This document shows positions 7,747-14,553 of a stretch of DNA of 19,515 nt, piece after piece. The number at the start of each line of letters is the position of its first letter. The first letter of the stretch is position 1. Origin of the DNA: JBFKAV01 sp041621405 (GTDB taxonomy: Bacteria; Pseudomonadota; Alphaproteobacteria; Rhodobacterales; Rhodobacteraceae); assembly GCA_041621405.1 (NCBI GenBank), contig JBFKAV010000055.1:1-19515 (forward strand), given 5' to 3'. Below the pieces are notes generated by a model. It did not search any database, was not told the origin of the DNA, and saw nothing but the letters and a program-made list of their open reading frames with translations. Made by a program: the position numbers and the translations under genes.

Positions 7747-8139
7747 ATGAAGCTCACCAGATTGCTTCTTTCGACGTCGCTTTCTGCGGCGTTCGCCTAT
7801 CCCGTTTCTGCCCAGCAGATTTCCTTCAGCGATGTCGACACCGACGGTAACGGCGTTCTCACCGAGACCGAGCTCGAAGCCGCCTTCGGCGTGGATGGTG
7901 CGGCTGAAGTCCTGGCCGCTGCCGACGCGAACGGAGATCGCACCTTGACGAGGGAAGAAGTGAACAACGCCTTCGACGACGAGGAGGATGACGAGGACGA
8001 CGAGGAAGATGACGAAGACGACGATGAAGACGACGGAGAGGACGACGAAGACGACGAAGATAACGACGAAGACGACGATGATGATGGCGAGGATGACGGC
8101 GACGAGGGCGGTGGCGACGACGAAGAGGATGACGACTAG
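7747..8139 (+). CDS. Secreted EF-hand protein with long acidic tail
   Basis: This 130-residue protein has three parts. Residues 1-22 form a signal peptide (MKLTRLLLS, ending PVSA, cleavage likely after A22). Two EF-hand loops follow: D31-T-D33-G-N35-G-V-L-T-E-T-E42 is canonical, and D60-A-N62-G-D64-R-T-L-T-R-E-E71 is good except for Arg in place of Gly at loop position 6. Residues 77-130 are an acidic run with 47 of 54 residues Asp or Glu. The ATG has AGGAGA six bases upstream. Calcium binding in the periplasm or outside the cell is likely from the loops. The tail may add low-affinity, high-capacity cation binding or bind basic partners; that is inference. Specific function is unknown. Confidence 0.8.
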   Translation: MKLTRLLLSTSLSAAFAYPVSAQQISFSDVDTDGNGVLTETELEAAFGVDGAAEVLAAADANGDRTLTREEVNNAFDDEEDDEDDEEDDEDDDEDDGEDDEDDEDNDEDDDDDGEDDGDEGGGDDEEDDD

Positions 8140-8332
8140 GGCGACCGCGCGCCGCCGTACTCTGGCCCGGAATCGCATTGGGACCCTCGCGAACCTGCCC
8201 GCCGCAACCTTCGGCGGTCAGATGCTCGCAAGAGCTGTTCCACGCAGGGTCGTGTGACGGTGCACCGCCGCTCGCTGGCCGGCGAAGCCTCTCGCGGGTC
8301 AGCGGGCGGAAAGTCGATATGGAAGCGTGGAG

Positions 8333-8968
8333 ATGCTTGAGACAACCAAGTACGAGAAGATGTTCTCCACACCGATGATGCGGTTCCGATTGCCGGAGCA
8401 CGCGTCGCTGAATGCCGAGATCCTCGCCGAGGGAAAGCGGCTTCGCGCCGCGTGCCCGGGGGTTTCGAAGTCGAACCGCGAGGGCTGGCACTCCGAGGGC
8501 AACCTCTTCGACAGCGAGTTGCCCTGCTTGCTTCGGCTCCGCGAGGCCGCGGAAGAGGCGGTGTTCGAGGTGACCCGCAGAATCAAGTCGAAGGTGGACC
8601 CCGCGTCGCTTCGGCTGAAGCTCTTCGCCTGGATGAACGCGAACCCGCCGGGAGGCTTCAACGCCCCGCATACGCATCCGGGCGCGCACTGGTCTGGCGT
8701 GTATTACGTGACGCAGCCGGGCGTGGAGGAAGGGTCATCCGGAATGATCGAGTTCCTGGACCCGCGCTCGGACCTGCCGCACTGGCGCCTGCTCGGGGCC
8801 GGGGCCTTCCGGCCGAAGCGAAAGCTCAGACCGGCGGCCGGCGAGCTCGTCGTCTTCCCGTCGTATCTCGCCCACTGGGTCTATCCCAACGAGAGCGAGG
8901 AAGAGAGGGTGACGATCGCGTTCAACGCGACATTCAGGAAGCTGCGCTCGAAGTCGAGGGACGGGTGA
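8333..8968 (+). CDS. Putative 2OG-Fe(II) oxygenase (TIGR02466-like)
   Basis: This protein of about 211 residues resembles the small 2-oxoglutarate/Fe(II) oxygenase-like family often annotated TIGR02466. It has an N-terminal FSTPMMRFRLPEH segment, SNREGWHSEGNLF, then the likely iron-binding part: FNAPHTHPGAHWSGVYYV supplies the first histidines. SYLAHWVYPNESEEERVTIAFN gives the distal histidine and a downstream arginine that would hold 2-oxoglutarate. The ATG at 8333 is preferred, with GGAAG about 7 bases ahead; a GTG at 8327 would add two residues. The gene stands alone, downstream of the EF-hand gene on the same strand after about 190 bases. Substrate cannot be inferred. Confidence 0.75.
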   Translation: MLETTKYEKMFSTPMMRFRLPEHASLNAEILAEGKRLRAACPGVSKSNREGWHSEGNLFDSELPCLLRLREAAEEAVFEVTRRIKSKVDPASLRLKLFAWMNANPPGGFNAPHTHPGAHWSGVYYVTQPGVEEGSSGMIEFLDPRSDLPHWRLLGAGAFRPKRKLRPAAGELVVFPSYLAHWVYPNESEEERVTIAFNATFRKLRSKSRDG

Positions 8969-9097
8969 TCGCGACGCGCCTAGCCGGCCGGCTGGAGACG
9001 CGCCCGCAGGTCGTTGTCGGGATGCGGCGTGCCAGGGGTATCGTGGAGACCGAGCCTTGGCTTCCGGCGGGGCCGGGGAAGGTCGGACTGTCGGCGG
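8969..9097. other. Non-coding stretch before the MITE-like element
   Basis: Together with the repeat at 9098-9229 and the promoter region to 9391, this makes a gap of about 420 bases without a recognisable gene. An open frame runs through on the plus strand, but it overlaps the upstream gene and has no family resemblance. Nothing further was seen in this part. Confidence 0.4.
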
Positions 9098-9229
9098 GCC
9101 GGGAGGGTGTGTTACGGGGTGGGTATATCACGGTGAAATGGAAGGTTAAGAGGTTGGGATTGTTTGGTTTTCGGAATCCTGTTAAGGGAATTGGAAGGGT
9201 TTTGGGGGCGGGTACCACACCCTCCGGGC
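9098..9229. repeat. MITE-like element with about 18-bp imperfect terminal inverted repeats
   Basis: GGAGGGTGTG (9102-9111) is matched perfectly by CACACCCTCC (9216-9225). The match extends outwards (GCC with GGC) and inwards (TAC with GTA) with one mismatch on each side, giving arms of about 18 bases. The roughly 95-base interior is strongly G+T-rich on the plus strand and less GC-rich than the flanks, with no coding signature. No target-site duplication is obvious. It may be a miniature transposable element or another dispersed intergenic repeat. Confidence 0.45.
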
Positions 9230-9336
9230 AAGGGTTCAAGGGCGAGGCCGCTCAGCGCTACATTCGGCACCAAGTAACCTGAGCGAAGTCAGGGCTCGAT
9301 CGAGGGTGGTTGGACTCGGAGTGCCGCAACTTGCGC

Positions 9337-9365
9337 TTGATTTGAGCCGTCCCACGGATTGTTAT
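9337..9365 (+). promoter_or_regulatory. Candidate sigma-70 promoter for the HsdR-N-like gene
   Basis: TTGATT (9337-9342) and TGTTAT (9360-9365) are separated by exactly 17 bases and end 26 bases before the ATG at 9392. AAGGGT at 9379-9384 could serve as the ribosome-binding site. Each hexamer matches consensus at four of six positions. Confidence 0.4.
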
Positions 9366-9391
9366 GTGGAAAACAGCCAAGGGTAGCACAG

Positions 9392-10461
9392 ATGGATTTC
9401 TCGGAACGCATTAAGGACCTCGCGAGACGCTCCAAGGCCGCGAGCAACCATGCACTCACCGAAGAGGCGACCAAGACATCTGTGGTCCTGCCTTTCATTC
9501 AGGCGCTCGGGTTCGACATCTTCAATCTCGAAGAGGTCGTCCCCGAATTCGTTGCCGACGTAGGCGTGAAGCGGGGCGAGAAGGTCGACTTTGCATTGAA
9601 GATCGGAGGAAAGGTAGCGGCGCTCATCGAAGTGAAACCGATTTCCTCCCCGCTCGGAAGTGCCAGTTCAGCCAGCTCTATCGATATTTCGCAGTCACAG
9701 AGGCACGGCTTGCGATCTTGTCGAATGGACGGGAGATCTGGTTCTTCTCCGACGTGGATGAGCCAAATCGCATGGACAAGAGGCCATTCTTCACGTTTGA
9801 CCTGCAGTCCTGCGATGAAGGACAAGTAGGCGAATTGGCGCGATTTCAAAAAGAGCAATTCTCAATTGACACCATCATTGAAGCTGCATCGAATCTTAAA
9901 TACACGAATGCTGCTGCATCCTACTTGAAGAAACAGCTCACGGAGCCTGACGACGAGTTCACGAAACTCGTTGGGCGACAAATCCACGACGGAATGCTTA
10001 CTAAATCCGTTGTGGAGCAACTGCGTCCCGCTATACAGGCCGCTTTGGAGGAGGTGATCAGAAGCAGGATACAGGACAAGCTGAATGTGGCATTCCGTCC
10101 GGAAGCGGCGCAGCCTTCGGTAGATGTTTCAGTTGCAAAGGGAGCCGATGGCACCTCACCGCAAGAAGAGGTCGAGACTACTGATGATGAGCTTCAGGCG
10201 TTCATGATAGTTCGAGCAATTGCTGCAAGAACAATCGACCTTGATCGCATTACCATGAGGGATGCGAAGAGCTATTGCGCGGTGTTTGTCGATGATAACA
10301 ACAGGAAGCCGGTATGCCGATTCTATTTCAACTCCAAGACTAAACGGCGCCTTGGTCTGTTTGACGCGAGCAAGGAAGAAAGACGCATCGATATCGAGAA
10401 GCTATCGGAGATATATGACTCTGCGGATGCTATTGAGGCGGCTGTGCGTGCGTATCTCTAA
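9392..10461 (+). pseudogene. HsdR N-terminal-domain nuclease-like gene, broken by a single-base frameshift
   Basis: The first frame (from ATG 9392) encodes residues 1-91 of an HSDR_N/PD-(D/E)xK protein: TEEATKTSVVLPFIQALGFD, VVPEFVADVG, then the nuclease core with D66 (KVDFAL) and E80-V-K82. After GCC at 9662-9664 the frame fails. One base further along, the expected QFSQLYRYFAVTEARLAILSNGREIWFFSDVDEPNRMDKRPF resumes, and the frame runs to TAA at 10461, including ASNLKYT and a C-terminal DDNNRKPVCRFYFN block. One missing C (GCC CAG read as GCC AG) explains the break; repaired, the protein would have about 356 residues. The gene is visibly less GC-rich than its neighbours, suggesting transfer. 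Related proteins are annotated as type I restriction endonuclease-like; no hsdM or hsdS gene is nearby. Sequencing error cannot be excluded. Confidence 0.85.
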
Positions 10462-10631
10462 CTTGCCGATGCCCACGACATTCTCCGGGGGGCAAACAAA
10501 CTCCGGTATCTGCGATCCGCCCAGGTGTCCCCGCCAACGACTTTATCTGTTTCGCCGGCGCGATCCTCCGTTCTTGAGGTTGCAACGGTGGAGATTTCCC
10601 GCGGAAGCGGTGCGCCTAAGCGCTCCGCGCC

Positions 10632-11477
10632 CTACGGCCCGAACAACCGTTCGATCTCGTCGAAGACCGCCTCCATCAGCGCCCCGGTGGCGTCCCGTCC
10701 GGTGAAGCGCAGGACCCAGCCCTCGGGGGCGAGCTCGCGGCGGATGGTGAGATGGGACCGCGGTCTCAGCACGCGGCGGGGGCGGCCGGGGGCGTAGGGG
10801 AGCTCGTCCTGCAGCGACCGTTCGGCCTCGTGCAGGACGGGCTGGAGGAGCGCCCACTGGGCGGCGGGGTCGGCGGCGCGGGACTCCTCGAGCGCGGTGC
10901 GGAGCACTTCGGCGAAACCGGCGCGGAGCGCCGCGGCGAGGCGGAGGAGCTGGCGCTGGGAGAGGCTCTCGGGCGCGGAAAGGAGGCCGTCGAGGCTGTC
11001 GGCGACATGGGCCAGCGCGCGCAGGCGCGACCGCTTCACGGCGCTGGCGCGCGGGTAGAGGGCGGCGACGGCGGCGTCGAGGGTCTCAAACAGCCTGCCG
11101 CGGGTGGCGGTGACGGCGATCATGCCCTTCTCCCACGGGGTCGTCTCGGCGCGGATGTCGTTCTCCTCGACCATCTGGGCGAGCGCGGCCTCGAGCGTGT
11201 CGGGGGCGCGCAGGAAGGCGGGGATCTCGGCGAAGGGCAGGTCGTCGGCGGCGAGCGCGCGGAAGGCGGCGAGCCGGCGGTAGCCGGAGATCAGCCCGTA
11301 GCGGAGCTCGCCTTCCGGCTCGGCGAGCTCGAAGACCTCGACCGGCTGGCGCAGGCCCGAGGCGAGGATCGAGGCGCGGAGCTCGGCCAGCGCCTCGGGC
11401 TCGATGTGGGTGCGGTCGCGGGGCAGCGCCTCGGCGTCAATGGCGCCGAGCGGGAGCGTGATCAGCGGGTCTGGCAA
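10632..11477 (-). CDS. ParB/RepB/Spo0J-family protein
   Basis: This 281-residue protein has an N-terminal ParB nuclease/CTP-binding fold. IEPEALAELRASILASGLRQPVEV, GLISGYRRLAAFRAL (the GxRR box) and VEENDIRAETTPWEKG (ENxxR-like box) occupy about residues 26-140. A helical middle follows, with a possible DNA-binding SQRQLLRLAAALRAG. The start is TTG at 11477, supported by AAAGGA about 9 bases upstream; no ATG or GTG fits better. There is no parA beside it, so it is not an ordinary partition operon. Solitary chromosomal ParB-like genes are frequent in Rhodobacterales and their role is not known to me. It converges on the broken nuclease gene. Confidence 0.85.
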   Translation of the reverse strand: MPDPLITLPLGAIDAEALPRDRTHIEPEALAELRASILASGLRQPVEVFELAEPEGELRYGLISGYRRLAAFRALAADDLPFAEIPAFLRAPDTLEAALAQMVEENDIRAETTPWEKGMIAVTATRGRLFETLDAAVAALYPRASAVKRSRLRALAHVADSLDGLLSAPESLSQRQLLRLAAALRAGFAEVLRTALEESRAADPAAQWALLQPVLHEAERSLQDELPYAPGRPRRVLRPRSHLTIRRELAPEGWVLRFTGRDATGALMEAVFDEIERLFGP

Positions 11478-11562
11478 GGGGCGGGTTCCTTTCGCGCGCG
11501 AGCCTAGCGCGGGCGGCGGGAGGGTTGCCGGAAGGCCGCGTGGGCGGTCGCGTGGTTAAGGC

Positions 11563-11591
11563 TTTTCACATCCCGAGACGCGCGGCATAGT
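11563..11591 (+). promoter_or_regulatory. Candidate promoter for the SPFH-NfeD pair
   Basis: TTTTCA (11563-11568) and CATAGT (11586-11591) are 17 bases apart and lie 31 bases before the ATG at 11622. They sit in the divergent gap with the ParB-like gene. Each hexamer has four of six consensus bases, so support is modest. Confidence 0.3.
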
Positions 11592-11621
11592 GCGGGCCGG
11601 GGGCCTGTTGGAGCAGGGCGA

Positions 11622-12503
11622 ATGGATTTCGAGACATTCATTGGTGCGAACGCGGTCTGGCTGGTGGCCGCCGCGTTCATCGTCATCTGCATCTTCCTCG
11701 GCGTGCGCATCGTGCCGCAGAGCGAGAAGCACGTGGTCGAGCGCTTCGGCCGGCTCCGGGTGGTGCTGGGGCCGGGGATCAACTTCATCGTGCCGTTCCT
11801 CGACAAGGTGGCTCACAAGATCTCGATCCTCGAGCGGCAGCTGCCGAACGCGCTGCAGGACGCGATCACCTCGGACAACGTGCTGGTGAAGGTGGAGACG
11901 AGCGTCTTCTACCGGATCATCGAGCCGGAGAAGACCGTCTACCGGATCCGCGACGTCGACGGCGCGATCGCCACCACCGTGGCCGGGATCGTGCGGAGCG
12001 AGATCGGCAAGATGGAGCTCGACCAGGTGCAGTCGAACCGGGCCGACCTGATCGGCAAGGTGCGCGAGCAGGTGGCCGCGATGGTCGACGACTGGGGCAT
12101 CGAGGTGACCCGGGCGGAGGTGCTCGACGTCAACCTCGACGAGGCGACGCGGGCGGCGATGCTGCAGCAGCTCAATGCCGAGCGGGCGCGCCGCGCGCAG
12201 GTGACCGAGGCCGAGGGCAAGCGGCGGGCGGTGGAGCTGCAGGCCGACGGCGAGCTCTACGCCGCCGAGCAGGCGGCGAAGGCGCGGCGGATCCTGGCCG
12301 AGGCCGAGGCCTATGCGACGACGACGATCGCCCAGGCGATCAAGGACAACGGGATCGAGGCGGCGCAGTACCAGGTGGCGCTGAAGCAGGTCGAGGCGCT
12401 GGTCTCGGTCGGCGAGGGCCAGGGCAAGCAGGTGGTGCTGGTGCCGGCGGCGGCGCTCGACGCCTTCGCCAACGCGTTCACGATGCTGAAGGGGCGGGCG
12501 TGA
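11622..12503 (+). CDS. SPFH/band 7 membrane protein (stomatin/QmcA-like)
   Basis: This 293-residue stomatin/paraslipin-type protein has an N-terminal membrane segment (about residues 10-30) and then the band 7 domain: VRIVPQSEKHVVERFGRLRVVLGPGINFIVPFLDKV. The FYRIIEPEKTVYRIRDVDGAI segment and EVTRAEVLDVNLDEATRAAMLQQLNAERARRAQV follow. An Ala/Glu-rich coiled coil from roughly 170 to 245 should drive oligomerisation, and the C-terminus reads VLVPAAALDAFANAF. Such proteins assemble into large membrane-associated rings and are paired with NfeD proteins. The ATG has GGAG upstream. The stop overlaps the start of the NfeD gene (TGATG), so the two are coupled. Confidence 0.92.
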   Translation: MDFETFIGANAVWLVAAAFIVICIFLGVRIVPQSEKHVVERFGRLRVVLGPGINFIVPFLDKVAHKISILERQLPNALQDAITSDNVLVKVETSVFYRIIEPEKTVYRIRDVDGAIATTVAGIVRSEIGKMELDQVQSNRADLIGKVREQVAAMVDDWGIEVTRAEVLDVNLDEATRAAMLQQLNAERARRAQVTEAEGKRRAVELQADGELYAAEQAAKARRILAEAEAYATTTIAQAIKDNGIEAAQYQVALKQVEALVSVGEGQGKQVVLVPAAALDAFANAFTMLKGRA

Positions 12504-12790
12504 TGTTCTGGCAGCTCTGGTGGGTCTGGGCGGTGGCGGGGCTGGTGCTTGGCATCCTCGAGGTGCTGGCGCCGGGCTACATCTTCCTCGGCTTCGCGGC
12601 GGGGGCGGCGGTGGTGGGGCTTCTCCTGCTGGTCGGCGGGCCGTTTGCGGCCTGGGCGGTCGGCTCGCTGCCGCTGCTGCTCTTGCTCTTCGCGCTGGCC
12701 TCGCTGGCGGCGTGGCTGCTGTTCCGGTGGCTCTTCGGGATCCGCGCCGGCCAGGTGAAGGTCTGGGACCGCGACATCAACGAGGACTGA
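12503..12790 (+). CDS. Short NfeD-family membrane protein
   Basis: This 95-residue protein is made almost entirely of three hydrophobic spans (about residues 7-28, 31-48 and 51-75), with the family phrase LGILEVLAPGYIFLGFAAGA and a terminal GQVKVWDRDINED. It partners the SPFH protein, with which it shares a TGATG junction. The ATG at 12503 is preferred over the GTG three bases upstream. Most NfeD1b-type partners have a soluble OB-fold after the membrane part, and it is missing here. Similar short forms occur in Rhodobacterales as far as I recall, so this is probably lineage-typical rather than a truncation. Confidence 0.85.
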   Translation: MFWQLWWVWAVAGLVLGILEVLAPGYIFLGFAAGAAVVGLLLLVGGPFAAWAVGSLPLLLLLFALASLAAWLLFRWLFGIRAGQVKVWDRDINED

Positions 12791-12793
12791 GGC

Positions 12794-13534
12794 TCAGGCC
12801 CCCGGCAGCAGGTTCGACACGCCGGCGACGATCTTGCCCTTGGCGAGCCAGGAGATGGCGAAGGCCATGACGCCGACGGTCTCCCACCAGAAGACGTAGT
12901 TGTAGGCGCGGAGCGCCGCCTTGGTCTCGGGGCCGACGAGCGCGTAAAGGCCGAGGAAGGCGATGGAGACCAGGAGCGCCGTGCCGCAGACGAAGTAGAG
13001 GCGGTTCTTCGGGGCCGACCAGTCGACCTTGCCCTCGGGGGTTAGATCGCCGCGAGGGAAGAGGAAGAAGCAGAACACCGCGAGCGCGAGGAAGAATATC
13101 GCGGCCGACGCGAAGTGCAGCCATGCGTATTCGGACCAGTGCCTGACGAAGCCCTGGATCGGGCAGGTGACGGTCGCGCCCGCGTCGGTGGTAAAGACCG
13201 CGCCCGGCGGGCAGGCCTCGGGGACCGGGGGGACGACCGCGAACAGCGCCACGCCGATCGCGCCGGCGCCGGCGGCGCGGGCGACCCAGCGGTCGGAGAA
13301 CATCTCGCCGGGCTGCCTCTCGTAGCCGAGATAGGAGACCAGGAAGACGCCGATGGCGACGAGGCAGCCGACCACGAAGTCGCCCATGTGGGTGTGGTAG
13401 AACTCCGAGATCGAGGGCTGCATGCCGTAGCCGAACAACCGGGCGTAGGCGTAGAGCGCGGCCGGCAGGATGAGGCCGAGAAGGCCGAGGGCGCGGCGGA
13501 CGGCGAGGAAGGAGAGTACGTGGGGGTCTTGCAT
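12794..13534 (-). CDS. Six-span integral membrane protein of unknown function (DUF998-like)
   Basis: This is a protein of 246 residues with six predicted membrane spans (about 13-30, 51-70, 86-103, 138-158, 180-200 and 212-230). A conserved-looking PSISEFYHTHMGDFVVG motif lies at 40-56 between spans 1 and 2. Cys108 and Cys124 lie in the loop after span 3 and could pair outside the membrane. The ATG at 13534 is favoured by GAGG seven bases ahead; starts at 13564 or further upstream lack such a site. It converges on the NfeD gene with a 3-base gap and shows no link to it. It resembles DUF998-like proteins, but I cannot assign a function. Confidence 0.75.
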   Translation of the reverse strand: MQDPHVLSFLAVRRALGLLGLILPAALYAYARLFGYGMQPSISEFYHTHMGDFVVGCLVAIGVFLVSYLGYERQPGEMFSDRWVARAAGAGAIGVALFAVVPPVPEACPPGAVFTTDAGATVTCPIQGFVRHWSEYAWLHFASAAIFFLALAVFCFFLFPRGDLTPEGKVDWSAPKNRLYFVCGTALLVSIAFLGLYALVGPETKAALRAYNYVFWWETVGVMAFAISWLAKGKIVAGVSNLLPGA

Positions 13535-13612
13535 GGCGGGGCCTCGGGTGAAAGGCAAGGCCATCAGTCTACCATGGGGAGAGCCTAGGCCGAAGCTTGA
13601 ACGCACGGCCCG

Positions 13613-13675
13613 GGGTCAGGACACGAACATCCCGATCAGTCGAACGTCCGCACTGCGGACGAAGCAGCCGTTGCG
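13613..13675 (+). repeat. Left copy of a diverged inverted repeat bounding a small island
   Basis: The copy begins with GGGTCAGGAC (13613-13622). It continues with patches (CCGA, TCAG, CGA, GCGGA, GCAGC) that appear in the same order in the reverse complement of 14482-14553. It contains a tight perfect hairpin CGTCCGC-ACT-GCGGACG at 13645-13661. The two copies point inwards around a phage-type gene and a VOC gene. Confidence 0.45.
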
Positions 13676-13726
13676 TCCGGTCTATGAGTGTGGTGACCTT
13701 TACGTGCGCGTAGGAGGGATTTAGCC

Positions 13727-13963
13727 ATGCGATACAAAACGAAAGCAATCGAGCTCGAAGCCGTAAGATACGATGGCAGCAACACTCCCGCATTTGCGGC
13801 GGAACGGATTGCCCTGAACTCTGTGGATAAGGCGCTCACGGTCGAAACCGACGAAGGCCAGCGGCAATGTAGTCTGGGCGACTACTTCGTCCTGACCGAC
13901 GCGGGCCAGGTTCTTATTCGTGGAGGAGCTATCTTCGAAACCATCTTTGAACCTGCCGCCTGA
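13727..13963 (+). CDS. Small phage-type conserved protein
   Basis: This 78-residue protein begins MRYKTKAIELEAVRYDG, then has an acidic middle with CSLGDYFVLTD and ends GQVLIRGGAIFETIFEPA. The layout matches the very common small phage or prophage proteins that start MKYRKKPVVIEAVQW, have a GDWI segment and end in PDIFEATYE; their function is unknown. The ATG at 13727 has a strong AGGAGGGA seven bases upstream, so expression is credible. Codon use is less GC-extreme than in neighbours, and the gene sits inside a small repeat-bounded island, so it may be a prophage leftover or a transferred gene. No other phage genes are nearby. Confidence 0.7.
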   Translation: MRYKTKAIELEAVRYDGSNTPAFAAERIALNSVDKALTVETDEGQRQCSLGDYFVLTDAGQVLIRGGAIFETIFEPAA

Positions 13964-14011
13964 TCCGGCGTAGTGCCCCGCCGGCTGGCCAAAGCAGTAA
14001 TTACAACCTCT

Positions 14012-14398
14012 TCAAACGGGCGAGCGAATGATGCAAAAGGGCGTTCCCCAAGGGTCCTCCATGACGGCCCATTCCAGAAGGGCGGATTTTTCGTCCGGGT
14101 AATATCCAGGAGCTTTTTTAAGTTTTCCGCCCAAAGCTTCGATCTTTGGGATCGCCGCCTCGACATCATCGACTTTCAGGTCGACATGTGTGCTTCCTCC
14201 CGACCCCATGTGATCTACATGCTGAAGCAGGATGACGCTGTTCTGGACACCGTTCGTCGTCTTTTTTCCCAGCCCCATGAACTTTCCGGCCGGATCGACA
14301 TAGCCGAGTTCCAATCCAGTCAGTTTTCCCCAGAATGCCAGCCCTCTCTGAAGATCCGGCACATCGACAACGACCTTTTCAAACTCGGCTATCATCAT
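14012..14398 (-). CDS. VOC-fold (glyoxalase/bleomycin-resistance superfamily) protein
   Basis: This is a 128-residue single-chain VOC protein. The N-terminal half has FEKVVVDVPDLQRGLAFWGKLTGLEL, and the C-terminal half has GSTHVDLKVDDVEAAIPKIEALGGKL and WAVMEDPWGTPFCII, typical of the paired beta-alpha-beta-beta-beta modules. Substrate and metal dependence cannot be read off. There are two adjacent ATGs (14398 and 14395); the GGGGAGGA upstream is better spaced for the second. Base composition is milder than in the lipid A genes next door. It lies convergent to the phage-type gene within the repeat-bounded island. Confidence 0.8.
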   Translation of the reverse strand: MMIAEFEKVVVDVPDLQRGLAFWGKLTGLELGYVDPAGKFMGLGKKTTNGVQNSVILLQHVDHMGSGGSTHVDLKVDDVEAAIPKIEALGGKLKKAPGYYPDEKSALLEWAVMEDPWGTPFCIIRSPV

Positions 14399-14481
14399 TT
14401 TCCTCCCCACGGCCGATCTCCGAAATTGTGGGGAGCCGCTGATAGTGTGTATCGGGAAGACAACGCTTAAGCCAGAAGTAT

Positions 14482-14553
14482 GCATCGCTGCCGTTTCCGC
14501 TTTGGGCTCCGAGCGGTCGTCTGATGGATTCGGTTGATACTGGGTCCTGACCC
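14482..14553 (-). repeat. Right copy of the diverged inverted repeat
   Basis: Read on the minus strand it starts GGGTCAGGAC (14553-14544) and keeps the order CCGA, ATCAG, CGA, GCGGA, GCAGC seen in the copy at 13613-13675. The outer end reaches into the lpxK stop codon. Length and spacing differ by several small gaps, so the copies are old or only distantly related. Confidence 0.4.

Noticed and set aside
7975..8138. Repetitive GAC/GAA tract as a CRISPR array or tandem satellite
   Set aside because: There is no fixed repeat unit or spacer, and it reads in frame as the acidic tail of a signal-peptide protein.
7474..8178. Minus-strand frame rich in Val, Ile and Phe that looks like a membrane protein
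   Set aside because: The hydrophobic run is simply the complement of the GAC/GAA triplets coding the acidic tail of the EF-hand protein.
8199..8217. CCGCCG...CGGCGG hairpin after the EF-hand gene as a terminator
   Set aside because: It has a 6-bp stem with a 7-base loop, lies 60 bases after the stop and has no T-run; such pairs arise often in this base composition.
9130..9190. TTAA motifs in the G/T-rich element as a CtrA site
   Set aside because: The two TTAA tetramers are over 30 bases apart, not the 7-base spacing of a CtrA box.
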